This document shows, in pieces, positions 44,755-55,324 of a stretch of DNA of 64,000 nucleotides. Positions within the stretch are counted from its first letter, which is position 1; the number at the start of each line of letters is the position of its first letter. This DNA is from Posidonia oceanica (lineage: Eukaryota > Streptophyta > Magnoliopsida > Alismatales > Posidoniaceae), in contig JAZBRS010000029.1 of assembly GCA_037176725.1 (NCBI GenBank), positions 44,030,001-44,094,000 of the forward strand. Direction: 5' to 3'. The position numbers were made by a program, and so were the translations under genes. The notes under the pieces are model-generated. The model had not been told where the DNA came from, searched no databases, and saw only the letters and a program-made list of their open reading frames with translations.

Positions 44755-46239
44755 GTGCCATTAGGTGCCGATGTTGGAGCATTTCAAGAGATTGCCTGAG
44801 TTCCTGCGAGAGTTTTTGCTCCATCGCAGCCCCTTTGGCGATCTGTTGCGCATCCCGGTGGTCCACGGGCATTACCAATTCTTCTAGGCCCTAGCAGAGC
44901 ATTGGCGTCATGAGATGCATACCTTCCACTTCCCATACGGGGAGATGACTGTCCTGCTGGAGCATTGGGCTCTACTGACAGGGTTGCGGTTTGGTAGGGT
45001 ATCGATCGTTGAGAAGACGACGCAAGGCTTCTTCATGGTTCTTGACTTGTTGGGTAGGGAGCCCCCAAAGACTGAAAGGACCAAGTATAGCTTCAAGTTA
45101 TCATGGTTGCGACAATGGATAGAGATTTGGCCTGATCCGACACCTGGTTCGCCGAAGTCCAAGTTTGTCTTGCACCATTTCTTGCTAGAGCTGATCTTCT
45201 TGATTTTCTGTGACGTGTCTGGTTACTGCATCCATGTAGATTGGCTGATATGCTTGGTCGACCTGGACCAGTTGGATCTCTATGACTGGGGCAGTGCCAG
45301 TTACACTTGGCTACTCTGCTGCCTGGATGACGTTGTGTGGCTAGACACCACTCCAATGTTGGCTTGTACCCCCTGCTCACGGTAAGCACTGCAATTTGTT
45401 TGCTGATTGATAGATTCCACCTATTTATATGCTATACTGACTGCCTTTTCTGTCCTTGATAGTATTGGGCCATTGAGGTGGCGGAGATTGCTCTGGCGGT
45501 GGTTACTAGGCAGGTGAATCTGGCACTGATCATACTGGTCGAGGAATCACGGTTTGGACGATGCACTGCGCCGTTGTCGGCATTTCTATGGCTGTGGAGC
45601 CCTGGTGTAGGTAGAATAATGCCACTACTGTCGTTGCTTTGCCATTCTGTTATATGCTCTGCATAGCTAACATGCTTTTTGACAGGTTTGGCTTGCAGCT
45701 CACATGGGATAGAGGTTTTGCATCCCCAGCGCTCTGCCTTCGATGCTTACTGTAGCAGTGGTCACTCTTGGACCATACCTAGTGTCCGTGAGATGTACGA
45801 GAGGCTGGAAGGCCTAACTACAGACACGGTGACCTTGAGCATCATACCTTCTGATGCGGACCCTTTCGCTGTCTTCTTCAATGATAGCAATATGCGGCTG
45901 CTTGTCCTGCCTAGGTTGATCGGGGGAGTGGAATATCATCCAATCTGCGTAATGCATCAGTTCGGCTACTGCCAGGATGCCTTTGAGCAAAGTTCGATGC
46001 CTGAATTCTTTCAGCTGTATCTGCTCAGTTGTACTATGATGATGACCAGTGAACTATCTCACCTAGTGCACTACGGTATCCATTCGACCAGCATTGCCAT
46101 GATGAAGGGCTCGAGCTATACTGTGGAGTATGAGGCCCACATACGGGAGACATGGCCCATTCACGAGGTTTTGCCTGGTCCTCCTTTGTCCCTTGATGTC
46201 GGGAGTTCTAAAAGGGCGCAGACTGGCTCTAATAGCTAA
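44755..46239 (+). pseudogene. Plant mobile domain (PMD) protein, broken
   Basis: The + strand encodes MLEHFKRLPEFLREFLL from 44771, an in-frame TAG near 44885 (YQFF-stop-ALAEHW), then ALAEHWRHEMHTFHFPYGEM and VLLEHWALLTGLRFG, the core of PMD proteins (MAIN/MAIL1 relatives, often mis-annotated as PP7 long form). The first large exon ends near 45381 at a CACGGTAAGC donor; a TTGATAG acceptor near 45460 continues into YWAIEVAEIALAV. Another acceptor (TTTGACAG) near 45687 leads to an exon ending at 46239. PMD proteins act in silencing in Arabidopsis, and PMD genes are also carried by MULEs and Ty3-gypsy elements. Here it lies between copia and the minus-strand Tat-E pol, antisense to that pol. Confidence 0.75.
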
Positions 46240-48011
46240 CTGATTCGCCATTTACTACATGTCCTGGTTGTATCAGAATGTTGTTAGAGTATGTGTCTGT
46301 AACTGAACATGTAATGAAACCATTAGTTTTAAATAATGAACTGCGTTTATGCTCTCTACCTACCCATGATTATTCCCTGTGTTGCTGTCTTGGATGCAAA
46401 GGAGGTAAGGCAGGTTGGATCACTGTAATGCTTGGCTACTCTGAATCTACAGAACTGCACACTGCTACACCGCACTGGTTCGTCGCACTATGTCTGTTCG
46501 CCTGGAATGTGCATCGCCTACACGCTCTAATCACCTTCGCCTAGACACAGCTGAACTGCGTGCCAGTTGTGCGTGCTAGACCTCAAAATCAGTGACGTAC
46601 AGAGCTACTGACTCTTTGTATTCTATGCCACAGAGCTCTTGACCTGATCCCACGATAAATGCCTCTGCTGAGGAACTGTTGCTGCACTAGGTGACTATCA
46701 TTTGCTGGGTAGCTGGCATGCCTACGGGAAGACTTTGCCCTTGATCTGTGTGCTGCGCCTAGCTAGTTGTGCTAGCATATGCTTGGATAAGGGAGCCCAT
46801 AAGCTGAGTGTAAATCTCTATTACAAGGGATCCATGCTTGTAGGGACCTTAGCATACCCATGCAACTAGAGGGCAGTTGAAATGCCCCTGGTTGAAGTAC
46901 TAGCCTAGCATGTTCACCCAGAAAGCAGTTGACATGCCCCTAGTTAAATGCTGGGGACCTCAATCAAAGGGTAGCTGACATGCCCCTGGCTGAAGGCATC
47001 CTCCGCCAGATTCTCAATCAAAAGGGGAGCTAACATGCCCCTGGCTAAGAACTGAGCGAAACCATGCAAAGTCGAGTTGGAGTATAGAGGGGAATGATTA
47101 TTGCTAGAGGATGCATGCATGATTTAATGCGATATCCTATTGCCCTCAGTATTTGGAATGCTTTGATGCCTGCTACATGGAGAAGTAGTCCTCAACTCAC
47201 TAGACCCTACCTGGACTCCTAGTCTATAGGTGGCTCTTCGGAATGGGTGGTGTTTCGGAGGGTGGCTTGTTTGGTGGTGTGGTGGAACAGGCTCCATGCT
47301 AAACTCTCTAGCCCCTACACCTACTCATTTGCATTTCCATTTTTTTTCTTCTACTCCTTCATAGGTGTATAGGTTCGCACTATCCCTGGCTTGGAGGTAA
47401 AAGGGGTGCCTGGTCTGGTGCTAGGGAGCTGGTGCAATGAAAGGGGTGGCTAGTCCCTAAAAGAATTATGGGCTTCCCAGGCGTGTGCTGCGACTCCTCT
47501 CCAAGGTAAGTCGTAGGGATAGGGCTATTCTACTCACTTCTCTCTCTAGGGCTAGCTTCTATCTTCGCCTTCTATCTTCTTATTTCTTTTTATTCCCTTG
47601 CGCAAATATATTTTCCTTTCTCGCACTCTCCCTCACACCCTATCATTTTATCTCCCTTTGGAGGCACAGGTACTAGGAGGGGTTTGGGCATTTCGCTCTG
47701 CTCTCAATGGATGGTGGCTCCCTCACTTGCTAGGACATCTTGGTAGTGTCAACTGAGGACGAACAAACTCTTTCCGGAGTAGGCAAGCTCTTTCGATTTT
47801 CATCATCGAGCGATGATTATGCTGATGAGAGTAATGCTTTGTTATGCTTGCTGTTTGTTCATTTATTCTTATCATGCATGCTATAATGTGAAGAAAAATG
47901 TTGTAAAATGAAATGTGAATGCTAATTATGCAAAGGGTGCAAGAATGCGGAAGGAGACATGAATGTATGCATGCAGAAGGAGACTTTGCAAGGCAAGGAT
48001 ATAGGCCCCTG
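46240..48011. other. Tat-E 3' region without recognised genes
   Basis: No domain is found. 46869-47055 has four irregular units with ATGCCCCTGG (GCAGTTGACATGCCCCTAGTT type) spaced about 47-58 bp. 47560-47650 is pyrimidine-rich. In a minus-strand Tat element this would be the long 3' untranslated part between integrase and 3' LTR; no LTR was recognised here. Confidence 0.5.
46869..47055. repeat. Short irregular tandem units with ATGCCCCTGG
   Basis: Four copies of a core such as AGCTGACATGCCCCTGGCT at about 46872, 46925, 46972 and 47030, with unequal spacers. Confidence 0.7.
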
Positions 48012-48890
48012 TCATTGGTAGTACTTCTTCTGGTAGCCTACGTTGACTGGCTCTAGTTGCTCTGTATGATCCATGTCCTTGAGGATGGATGCACCTCCAG
48101 AGAAGATCTGCTTGATGATGTATCGACCACACCAATTAGGCCTAAACTTGCAGTGGGCGTCAGGGAGATGGATAGCTCGTAGGACTAAGTCACCTAGCTG
48201 AAAGCTCCTAGGCCTGACTTTCTTCTGATAGGCTCTGGCCATCCGTTTTTGGTAGCACTGGGCATGGTGCATGGCCTACTGCCTGTGCTCATCGATGAGG
48301 TTCAGCTGTACATAGCGGTCTTCGATCCATTCTTCCAGTTCCAGCTCTGCCTCCTTCAGAATTCGGAGCAATGAGATTTCTACTTCTAGTAGAACTGCTT
48401 CCATGCCGTAAACAAGCGAGTACAGAGTTGCCTCTGTTGAGGTCTGGACTGATGTTCTATAGGCCCATAGCGCATATGGGAACTTGTCATGCAAGTCTTT
48501 GTGAGTCTCTGTCATCTTCTTCAAGAGCTTCATGAGGTTCTTGTTGGCTGACTCAACCGCGCCATTCATCTACAGATGGTATGGAGAGGATCTGTGATGC
48601 TTGATCCTTTAGCTCTGCAGATAGTCCTCGATCCTCTTAGCTATGAAGTTCTTGCCTTTGTCGGAGATGATAGCATACGGGACCCTATACCGGGATATGA
48701 TATTATTCTTGACAAATTTCTCCGTTGCTACAGTGGTGACCGTCTTGTAGGAAGTCACTTTCCACCCATTTGGTGAAGTAGTCAATGGCCATCAGGATAT
48801 AACGATGACCAATAGAGGCTACAGGATGTATTGCTACGATGACGTTAATTCCCCAGGTAGAGAAGGGCCATGGCGATAACATGCTATGCA
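48012..48890 (-). pseudogene. pol: Tat-E integrase core and C-terminal domain, broken
   Basis: Minus-strand residues include SPWPFSTWGINVI and MAIDYFTKWVE (core start), ISDKGKNF (second catalytic Asp, near 48660), then stops, then MNGAVESANK (catalytic Glu) and FPYALWAYRTSVQTST, ending with the C-terminal part MARAYQKKVRPRSFQLGDLV and NVGYQKKYYQ at 48012. The family has GID at the first catalytic position; here it is GIN, so the first Asp is lost (plus strand GTTAATTCC near 48845). A TAG at 48570-48572 replaces the expected Gln before MNGAVE. Similarity is clearly to Tat/Ogre integrases. Confidence 0.9.
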
Positions 48891-48891
48891 G

Positions 48892-49377
48892 CTACTGCAA
48901 GGGAGCATGGAAAAAATTCCCATGGGCCTGGCAGTTATGGCATCTGTGCACAAATTGACAGCAATCTGCCTTCATGGTTGACCAGAAATAGCATTGTAGC
49001 ATGATCTTCTTGGCTAGAAGCACACCGTTCATGTGCAGGCTGCATGTTCCTACATGGACTTGGAGCATCAGGGCGTTGGCTTCTTTCTTGTCCACACACC
49101 GTAGGAGCATCTGATTGTATGACCCTCTGTACAGGTGTCCAGCTCCTAGCACATAGTTTGATGCCAGACACACCATGGTCTTTCTGTCTATTGCTGAGAA
49201 GCAAGAGGGGAGGCTGTCGGATTCTAGGAAGACCTTGATATCATGGTACCATGGTAGCACTTCCGCTGGATCCGCTTCTTCTATGCTCATGCAGTGCATA
49301 GGTTGCTCCACACGAGTGACTGATACATCCACTGCATGATCTTCTGGTATGGATAGCCAGGATGCTAATGTTGCCAA
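48892..49377 (-). pseudogene. pol: Tat-E integrase zinc-binding domain
   Basis: An open minus-strand stretch with LMLQVHVGTCSLHMNGVLLAKKIM and CCQFVHRCHNCQAHG, the HHCC zinc finger (H...H...C-x2-C) that opens retroviral-type integrases. It is in a different frame from both neighbours, so frameshifts lie near 49370 and 48890. Confidence 0.88.
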
Positions 49378-49814
49378 TGCATTGCATAATCGTTCTTGGC
49401 TCTGTTCATGATGGAGAAGCGAATCTCTTCGAATTCCTCGATGAGCTTTAGCAGGTACTCATGGTAAGGCACTAGCTTTGGGTACTTGGTCTTCCAGTCG
49501 CCATTGACCTGGGAGATGACCAGCATTGCATCACCATGCACATGTAGCTTTCGCACACCATGCTCAAGTGCGACTTGTAGTCCAAGGATGCATGCTTCAT
49601 ACTCTACTTCATTATTGGTGCATTTAAAGGTCATCTTCTTCGCACATGGGATTAGCTGCCCCTGTGGCATTGCTAATGCTACACCAATACCCCTGCCCCT
49701 TTTGTTGACGGTGCTGTCGAAGTACAGATGCCACTGTAGTTTATCGTCAGGATCCTTTGGCTCTGAATCCTCCATGGCGAATAAGATGTGTTCGTTGGGG
49801 AATTGCGTCTGCAA
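49365..49814 (-). pseudogene. pol: Tat-E second RNase H (archaeal type)
   Basis: LYFDSTVNKRGRGIGVALA, then CTNNEVEYEACILGLQVALEHGVRKLHVHGDAMLVISQVNGDW. This extra RNase H between the RT-linked RNase H and integrase is the hallmark of the Tat clade (Ogre, Retand and relatives). The first acidic residue (YFD), the Glu of NNEVEYEA and the Asp of HGDAML are kept. The open stretch is in another frame than the RT. Confidence 0.92.
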
Positions 49815-50275
49815 AGGCTGATATTCTGGTAGGGGAAAGTCAGCCAGGTGATCTACTATAGCCTACCCTTTCATAGATTTTTGCGTGACAAAAGTGATGT
49901 CGTATCGAGACAACAACACCTGCCACTTGACGCATCTCCCTACCGTGCTGGTTTTTGAAAAAGATACTTCATTGGGTCATGCCAGCACAAGAGTAGAACA
50001 GGGTACGCCATCATATAATGCCTCAAGCGCTGTGTGGCCTAGCCAAGAGATAGGCAGACCTTCTCGATTGTGCTATGCCTGGCCTCACAGTCATTAAACT
50101 TCTTGCTCAGGTAGTAGATAGCTCATTCTTTGCATCCTGATTCATCATGTTGGCCTAGGACTGCAGCCATGGAATACTGCGTGGTAGAGAGATGCCCTAG
50201 TGTGGGGGGAACCAAGACCGAAGGCTTTATCAGCAGCTGCTTGATCTTATCAAATGTGGCTTGGCATTTGTCGCT
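49815..50275 (-). pseudogene. pol: Tat-E RT-linked RNase H, broken
   Basis: The minus strand reads MAAVLGQHDESGCKE-stop-AIYYLSKKFNDCEARHSTIEK, then SLG-stop-ATQRLRHYMMAY, matching the RNase H that follows Ty3-gypsy RT. At least three stops are present: a TGA where relatives have CGA (Arg), and a TAG where relatives have TGG (Trp). Confidence 0.82.
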
Positions 50276-51763
50276 CTAGCTGATCTGTGCATTCTTCCTC
50301 AGGAACTTTAAGATCGGCTCGCAGATAGGAGTGAGTTGTGCAATGAAGCGGCTTATGTACTGCAATCGCCCCAACAGACCTCGGACTTCCTTTTCAGTTG
50401 TGGGGGGAGGCATGTCAATGATTACTTTGGCTTTGATGGGGTCCAGCTCAATTCCCCACTGACTGATGATGTAGCCCAAGGGTTTTCCAGAAGATACTCT
50501 GAATACGCACTTGTTGGGGTTGAGACACAACTTGTAGCGCCTTAGGTGGTCAAACAGCTATCTTAAGCAGGCGAGGTGATCCTCGGACTGTTTGGACTTG
50601 GCGATCATGTCGTCCACATAGACCTCAACTTCTTGGTGCATGAGGTCGTGGAACAATGCAATCATGGCTCTCTGATATGTTGCCCCTGCATTCTTGAGTC
50701 CGAATGGCATCACTCTGTAGTAGAAGACTCCCCAAGGGGTGATGAAGGATGTCTTTTCCATGTCTTCTTCTGCCATTCTAATCTGGTTTTACCTTGAGAA
50801 GCCATCCATAAATGATAGCATCTTGTGTCTAGTAGTGTTATCGACCAAGACATCGATGTGAGACAGTGGGAATTTATCCTTGGGACTCGCCTTGTTAAGA
50901 TCTCTGTAGTCTATGCACATGCAGACCCAATCGTCCTTCTTAGGCACTGGCATGACATTTGCAAGCCATCTTGGGTACAGGACGACCTTGAGGAAGTTGA
51001 CGTTGTGCTGTTTTATGATTGCTTCTTTGATCTTCAGTAGCCACTGTGGTCGCCATCTTCTGAGCTTCTGCTTGACTGGCTTGGCATTTGGCTTTAGTGG
51101 CAGCATGTGCACCACTACCTCGACATCTAGGCCAACCATATCATCATAGCTCCAGGCAAATACATCCGTGTACTCCGTAAAAAATGCTATGAACTCTACT
51201 CTTGCCTGCGGCGATAGCTTGGCATTAATGCGTACATCCTTGACATCCTCAGCTGTGCCAACGATGATCAGCTCCATCTCTTCTTCGACGTGCAGATTTT
51301 GTCCTTCTAGATCGTCATTGTAGGGCTGAAATTCAGGCGATGGTTCATCACTTTCATCTATGCTTGTACCATCCTCCTCTTCGTATGCTATGAGTTCTGA
51401 GAGGATCTCCTTCTCGAAGGTTGAATCAATGACATCGAAGGAAAAGATGTGTTCGGAGTTCTGCCCTTGACGATACTTCAAAATGGTCACATTGACTCTG
51501 GTGTTCTTATACCTACACTGCGTGACCCCTATTCTAGTAGCCTCTAGTCTCGCTGATAGACCAGGTCGCTCTGTTCTCTCTGCTACCACTGTCTTTGTTG
51601 TTACTACTATTGTTACTGTTGTGTTTCTGGCTCCTTCTACATTTTCTAATGTATCTGCAGATGATGCCAAGGACTGGCGGCTGTCCTTCTGCTGACAGAT
51701 CTGATTGCTACCGCATGGGGTATTGCTTGAGCTTAACTCAGGGTCTTTCTTTTTGGCCCTCAC
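50276..51763 (-). pseudogene. pol: Tat-E protease-RT region
   Basis: One minus-strand frame from 51763 to 50276 with stops near 50787 and 50545. RT begins near VPKKDDWVCMCIDYRDLNKA and HIDVLVDN (near 50850-50930), then VMPFGLKNAGATYQRAM and the catalytic YVDD at 50609-50620, then the thumb (KPLGYIISQWGIELDP, EVRGLLGRLQYISRFI). A TAA at about 50786 replaces the Tyr of the family motif GFSGYNQ. Upstream, LKYRQGQNSEHIFSFDVID resembles the linker before RT; a protease DTG site is not visible. RT would copy element RNA. Confidence 0.92.
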
Positions 51764-52166
51764 CTTGCTTGAGGTGAGGCTTGGGCTGTATATACCATCT
51801 AGACCCGCCTCCCAGATGCAGAGTGATTAACTCAACTGGTCTAGTGGGTGCTGTCTCCGACTCTTCTAAGACCATGATGGATGAATGGTCTTGCTGTTGG
51901 CAGGAATTTGTTGGCTCATATTCTGTGATCATAGCCTTTCCTTTCCTTATTGCGTGCTGCTCCGCGGTGTCCTCTGTCAGCGCAGCGAGTTGTTCTTGGA
52001 ATAAGATCTCCAAGTCTCCGTGTAGGATATCGACCTGTGCCTTTACGATCGCTCCTTCCTCTACATCCAAAGCAAGGTCAACGTAGTAGGCACTAGCCAC
52101 TTCTGTACCCTCATGCTCGGTTATTCCTCTGCTTGGAGTGACGCATCTGGCTGCTAGATGTATCAC
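51738..52166 (-). pseudogene. Tat-E region upstream of RT, unassigned
   Basis: An open minus-strand stretch of 142 codons in a different frame from RT, overlapping it by 26 bp. It is acidic and has no motif I recognise with confidence; it may be the gag-protease linker. Between it and the LTR end at 52917 there is room for only 250 codons, too little for a normal Tat gag plus protease, so gag has been deleted. Confidence 0.5.
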
Positions 52167-52916
52167 TGGCTACACTATTTGCAATGGTGGAAGCGTCATT
52201 TGGGTTAGTGGAACCACAGATAAGGCAGTCATGCTTATTTATTGAGCCAATAGCTAGGCAGTTGTATCTATCGGTGGGACACATGCATCCACTAATAAAG
52301 CTAGTTGATTGGCTAATGATGCCGTGTTGCCCACGACAAGGCTTGACTTATTAAGGTGGATGAGGGAGTGGCTGGTGGAACCGCCTGCATTATTGGTGGA
52401 ACTGCTGATGAAGCGGGCCGAACTGCTATGTTGACTGAGCTGGCTCGCTGCACCACCAGAGAAGCTAACTGTGGTGCTGGTGTGACTGAAGCTGCTAGCA
52501 AATTGGTGAGTGATGTTGGTGGGTGTGCTGATGACACTAAAGCTGTTGGTGTGGCTGGTAGAAATAGTGGTGAAACTACGTAAGGAACAGGAATTTTCAA
52601 CTCTGACAAGGTGACTACTGAACCAACTGTTGTGGTGATTAAAGATGGCAAGGCCAACCGTACTGACCGGGACGTTGCTGGGTGTTTCTAGACCTTTCTG
52701 CTAGTCTACTCTATCTTAGATTGCTCCTCTTCCGAATAACAGTCCTTGATACAGATTCACTCCTCTACTGGTAGTGGGGGACTCTAAGGCTACATTGATT
52801 CTACTGTGGATGGGCTCTGATTGGGGTCGAGGATACCTGCACTGATGAAGTTAGTAAGATCCCGAGGGATGATCAGCTTCCGGTTCTTTGAGCGCAAGTG
52901 TCCATCCTTCTGGGGT
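52167..52916 (-). other. Remnant between Tat-E pol and LTR
   Basis: A Ser/Ala/Pro/Thr-rich open stretch (52657-52313, minus) and a short coding-like run (RKLIIPRDLTNFISAGIL, near 52870-52820) with many stops. No capsid or zinc knuckle is seen. Confidence 0.4.
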
Positions 52917-53420
52917 TGTATAGTAACCCTGAAAATCGACGCGTCCATGCACACTGCCAAAGCTCACGTGCATCGGCCGAGATTAGGTTGCTATTAGCGG
53001 TTGGTTCCGAGGAGGGATTTTCGACTCGAAAACACCGGAAAACAGAAGCGAACGCAAAAGGAAGATGAAATAAAGAAAAGGGAGTTGCCACCTAATTTAT
53101 TAAATCGAGAAAACTAGGAAAACCATGTAAAGAATGTGCAAGGAAAACGTATGCGTTTCGAAAGCATGCAAAATCCAATGCAAATGGATGACACAAAGTC
53201 AATGCGGTCCAGAGAAAGGGCAAGGACTCCTATTACGTGCGGGGAAGGTGTTAGGCACCCCCGACACGCCCATGGAATCGGTCTTTCTAACTGATCAGCT
53301 ACAGTGTGGCAAAATGTTGGCAAATGAATGCCGGTTATATTCGCCCTAAGGCGGTATGCAAGATGCAATTTATAAACCATGCAAAGCTTAGCAAACCTTG
53401 TTTAAAAAGAATTAGACAAA
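52917..53420 (-). mobile_element. 3' part of an LTR (Tat-E), minus orientation
   Basis: Minus strand ends CTATACA at 52917. It shares the LTR 3' layout: the CCATGCACACTGCC block, the internal primer-site-like motif (TGGCAACTCC, 53081-53090), and the conserved segment with GGAAGGTGTTAGGCACC (plus-strand reading, 53224-53288). It would be the 5' LTR of Tat-E by position. The upstream part of this LTR is not recognised and may be lost. Confidence 0.75.
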
Positions 53421-53807
53421 TCGAGGCAATGTAAAGAGGCGATAAACGATAGGAGAATGATACTGAAAATAGAAGCATCGAAAGAAACAAGCAGAGGGTG
53501 ATGAAAAGAGCGGCTGAACCTACTGTCTGGATCAGGGTAGGGGTCACCGGTCTGACCGATGCCTATGCCAGTCGCCGGTGGTACTGGCGGCTGAGGCACA
53601 GACCCTACTCCCCACACAGCGGCAGTCACTGCCACGAAAGAGGCACAAAATGATACAAAATTAAAAATCAAAAACTGGGAATCAAAACTTGCATGCTCAG
53701 GATCAAGATCTGCATAAAAGAAAACGGAAAAGCAAAGCGACACGGTGGCAAACCAACGGCTCGCCCGCTGTTTGGACTGCAGGTGGGTTGTCGGTGAGAG
53801 CAGCAGC
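53421..53807. other. Unclassified 390 bp before Tat-D
   Basis: Mixed sequence with a GC-rich stretch (53540-53630, GCCGGTGGTACTGGCGG). It may be the remainder of the Tat-E LTR; no match to other LTRs in the window is clear. Confidence 0.4.
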
Positions 53808-53937
53808 TGTAGATACCCCGTTTTGGTACTCCGCTTGCATTTTTAGGTACCACTGCACTATATCATGCACCACTCATCATTAGAAGCAATTTGCTCAGCT
53901 TAAGTACTCTCCAAAAGCTCAATTGCCAGTCTGGGTC

Positions 53938-54077
53938 GTTATAAGCTGGAAACCCAGCATTTAACGTTATAAGCTGGAAACCCAGCGTATAGCGTTATAA
54001 GCTGGAAATCCAGCGTATAACATTATAAGTTGGAAAACCAGCGTATAACGTTATAAGCTGGAAAACCAGAGTTTAAC
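53938..54077 (+). repeat. Five 28-bp hairpin repeats in Tat-D LTR
   Basis: Five monomers of exactly 28 bp, of the form GTTATAAGCTGG, AAAC, CCAGCGTATAAC. Each folds as a stem (AGCTGG/CCAGC) and the junctions form TATAACGTTATA palindromes. A related pair (CTGGGATTCCAGCTTATAAC) lies at 54262-54320. The 3' LTR starts the same array at 62293 before it is interrupted. Confidence 0.93.
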
Positions 54078-54380
54078 GTATCCAGTTCAGTTTCCTTCCA
54101 TATTAGCCCAAACTTTCTCTATTTGGCCAAATACGAAATCTGTTTTTTTTGCCTTCTTTAGACTTTGTTGACCAGTCAAGGCAATTAACACTAGTTTAAT
54201 GACACTTAATCAACTTTTAATGGGGGAATATTCCTTTATTCTGGCAGCTGTACCTCGGAGGTCGTTATACACTGGGATTCCAGCTTATAACGTTATATGT
54301 TGGGATTCTAGCTTATAACACCTCTGAATTGGAAATTTTGCTGACTTGGCCATTATGTCCATAATTGTTCCCCCTAATTC

Positions 54381-54388
54381 TATAAAAG
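54381..54388 (+). promoter_or_regulatory. TATA box of Tat-D LTR
   Basis: TATAAAAG about 570 bp into the LTR, followed by an AGGGGTACCCCC palindrome and GAGAGAAGAAC, a plausible start region about 30 bp downstream. Confidence 0.65.
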
Positions 54389-55324
54389 CAGGGGTACCCC
54401 CACAAGGTCGAGGACCGTTTTTTTTGAGAGAAGAACACAATTTTAGAGGGAAATTTATGAGAGAAAAGTTGTGGAAATCAATTATGTTGATAGAGTTTTG
54501 AGAGAGCTTGAGTCCTCTTCCATCTCCAACCACGCCAACGGCGTCTTGCATTCTATTGCATACCACCCATATCAAAAGGGGGTTTTCTTTTTAATAGCTT
54601 GCATATCATATTTTATTTCATATATTGTTGTAGCTAGTCATATTCATACATAGTTGCAACCGAGGGGCTAAAACCCCTCAGGTAAGTTGTTTTCTTTTCT
54701 TATTTCATGTCACTTTGTTATTTGCTTTGAATCGTATACTACACTATATTAATCCGCATCTTTAAATCTGTTTTACAAAGAAGAAGAAGAAGAAGAAACT
54801 CACTAAGCACAGGCACACTTGGGCAACGCAGGCGTTGTCCCAAGGTAGCTGAACCCGCAACCATATCACATCACCCAAGGCGTCTCGAGGGCCAGCGAAA
54901 GCAAACCGAGAGTGGCAATCACATTGACTTCAACACACATGGAGTGGAGAAGTTAGATTCAAAAAAGGGGACGTTGAGAAAGAGCAAGCATAAGCTTAAA
55001 ACAAGCCTCTCCTTCTCCAAACGTCCCAAAATCCCATATCCACAGTCTAGCGATCACGGTGGGACGGCTAGAAGTGTGCCCGTGCAAGGTAAGTAGTTTC
55101 TTTCTTCTTCTTCTTCTTCCTTATTATCTTCATTTCTAGTTTTTAGTTTTTTTTTTAAGTTTTAAGGTAGCGGTGAAATTCCTCGTAGTGTTTTGAGGTA
55201 CCGTGACCCTTTTTGTTTTACTTCTACGTCCAAATAACAGAAACCACCTCCCATTTTCTCTGGGATTCTTGGGAGTAGAGGTGGTTCGTAAAAGCCACTG
55301 ATTTTCTGTAAAAAAACTGTGTCA

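Noticed and set aside
44915..45385. Serine/threonine phosphatase PP7-like gene
   Set aside because: No phosphatase motif. The similarity is to the plant mobile domain that is often labelled PP7 long form in databases.
47480..47510. Primer-site-like GCTGCGACTCCTCTCC
   Set aside because: Only partly similar to the Tat site, on the wrong strand for Tat-E, and no LTR end beside it.
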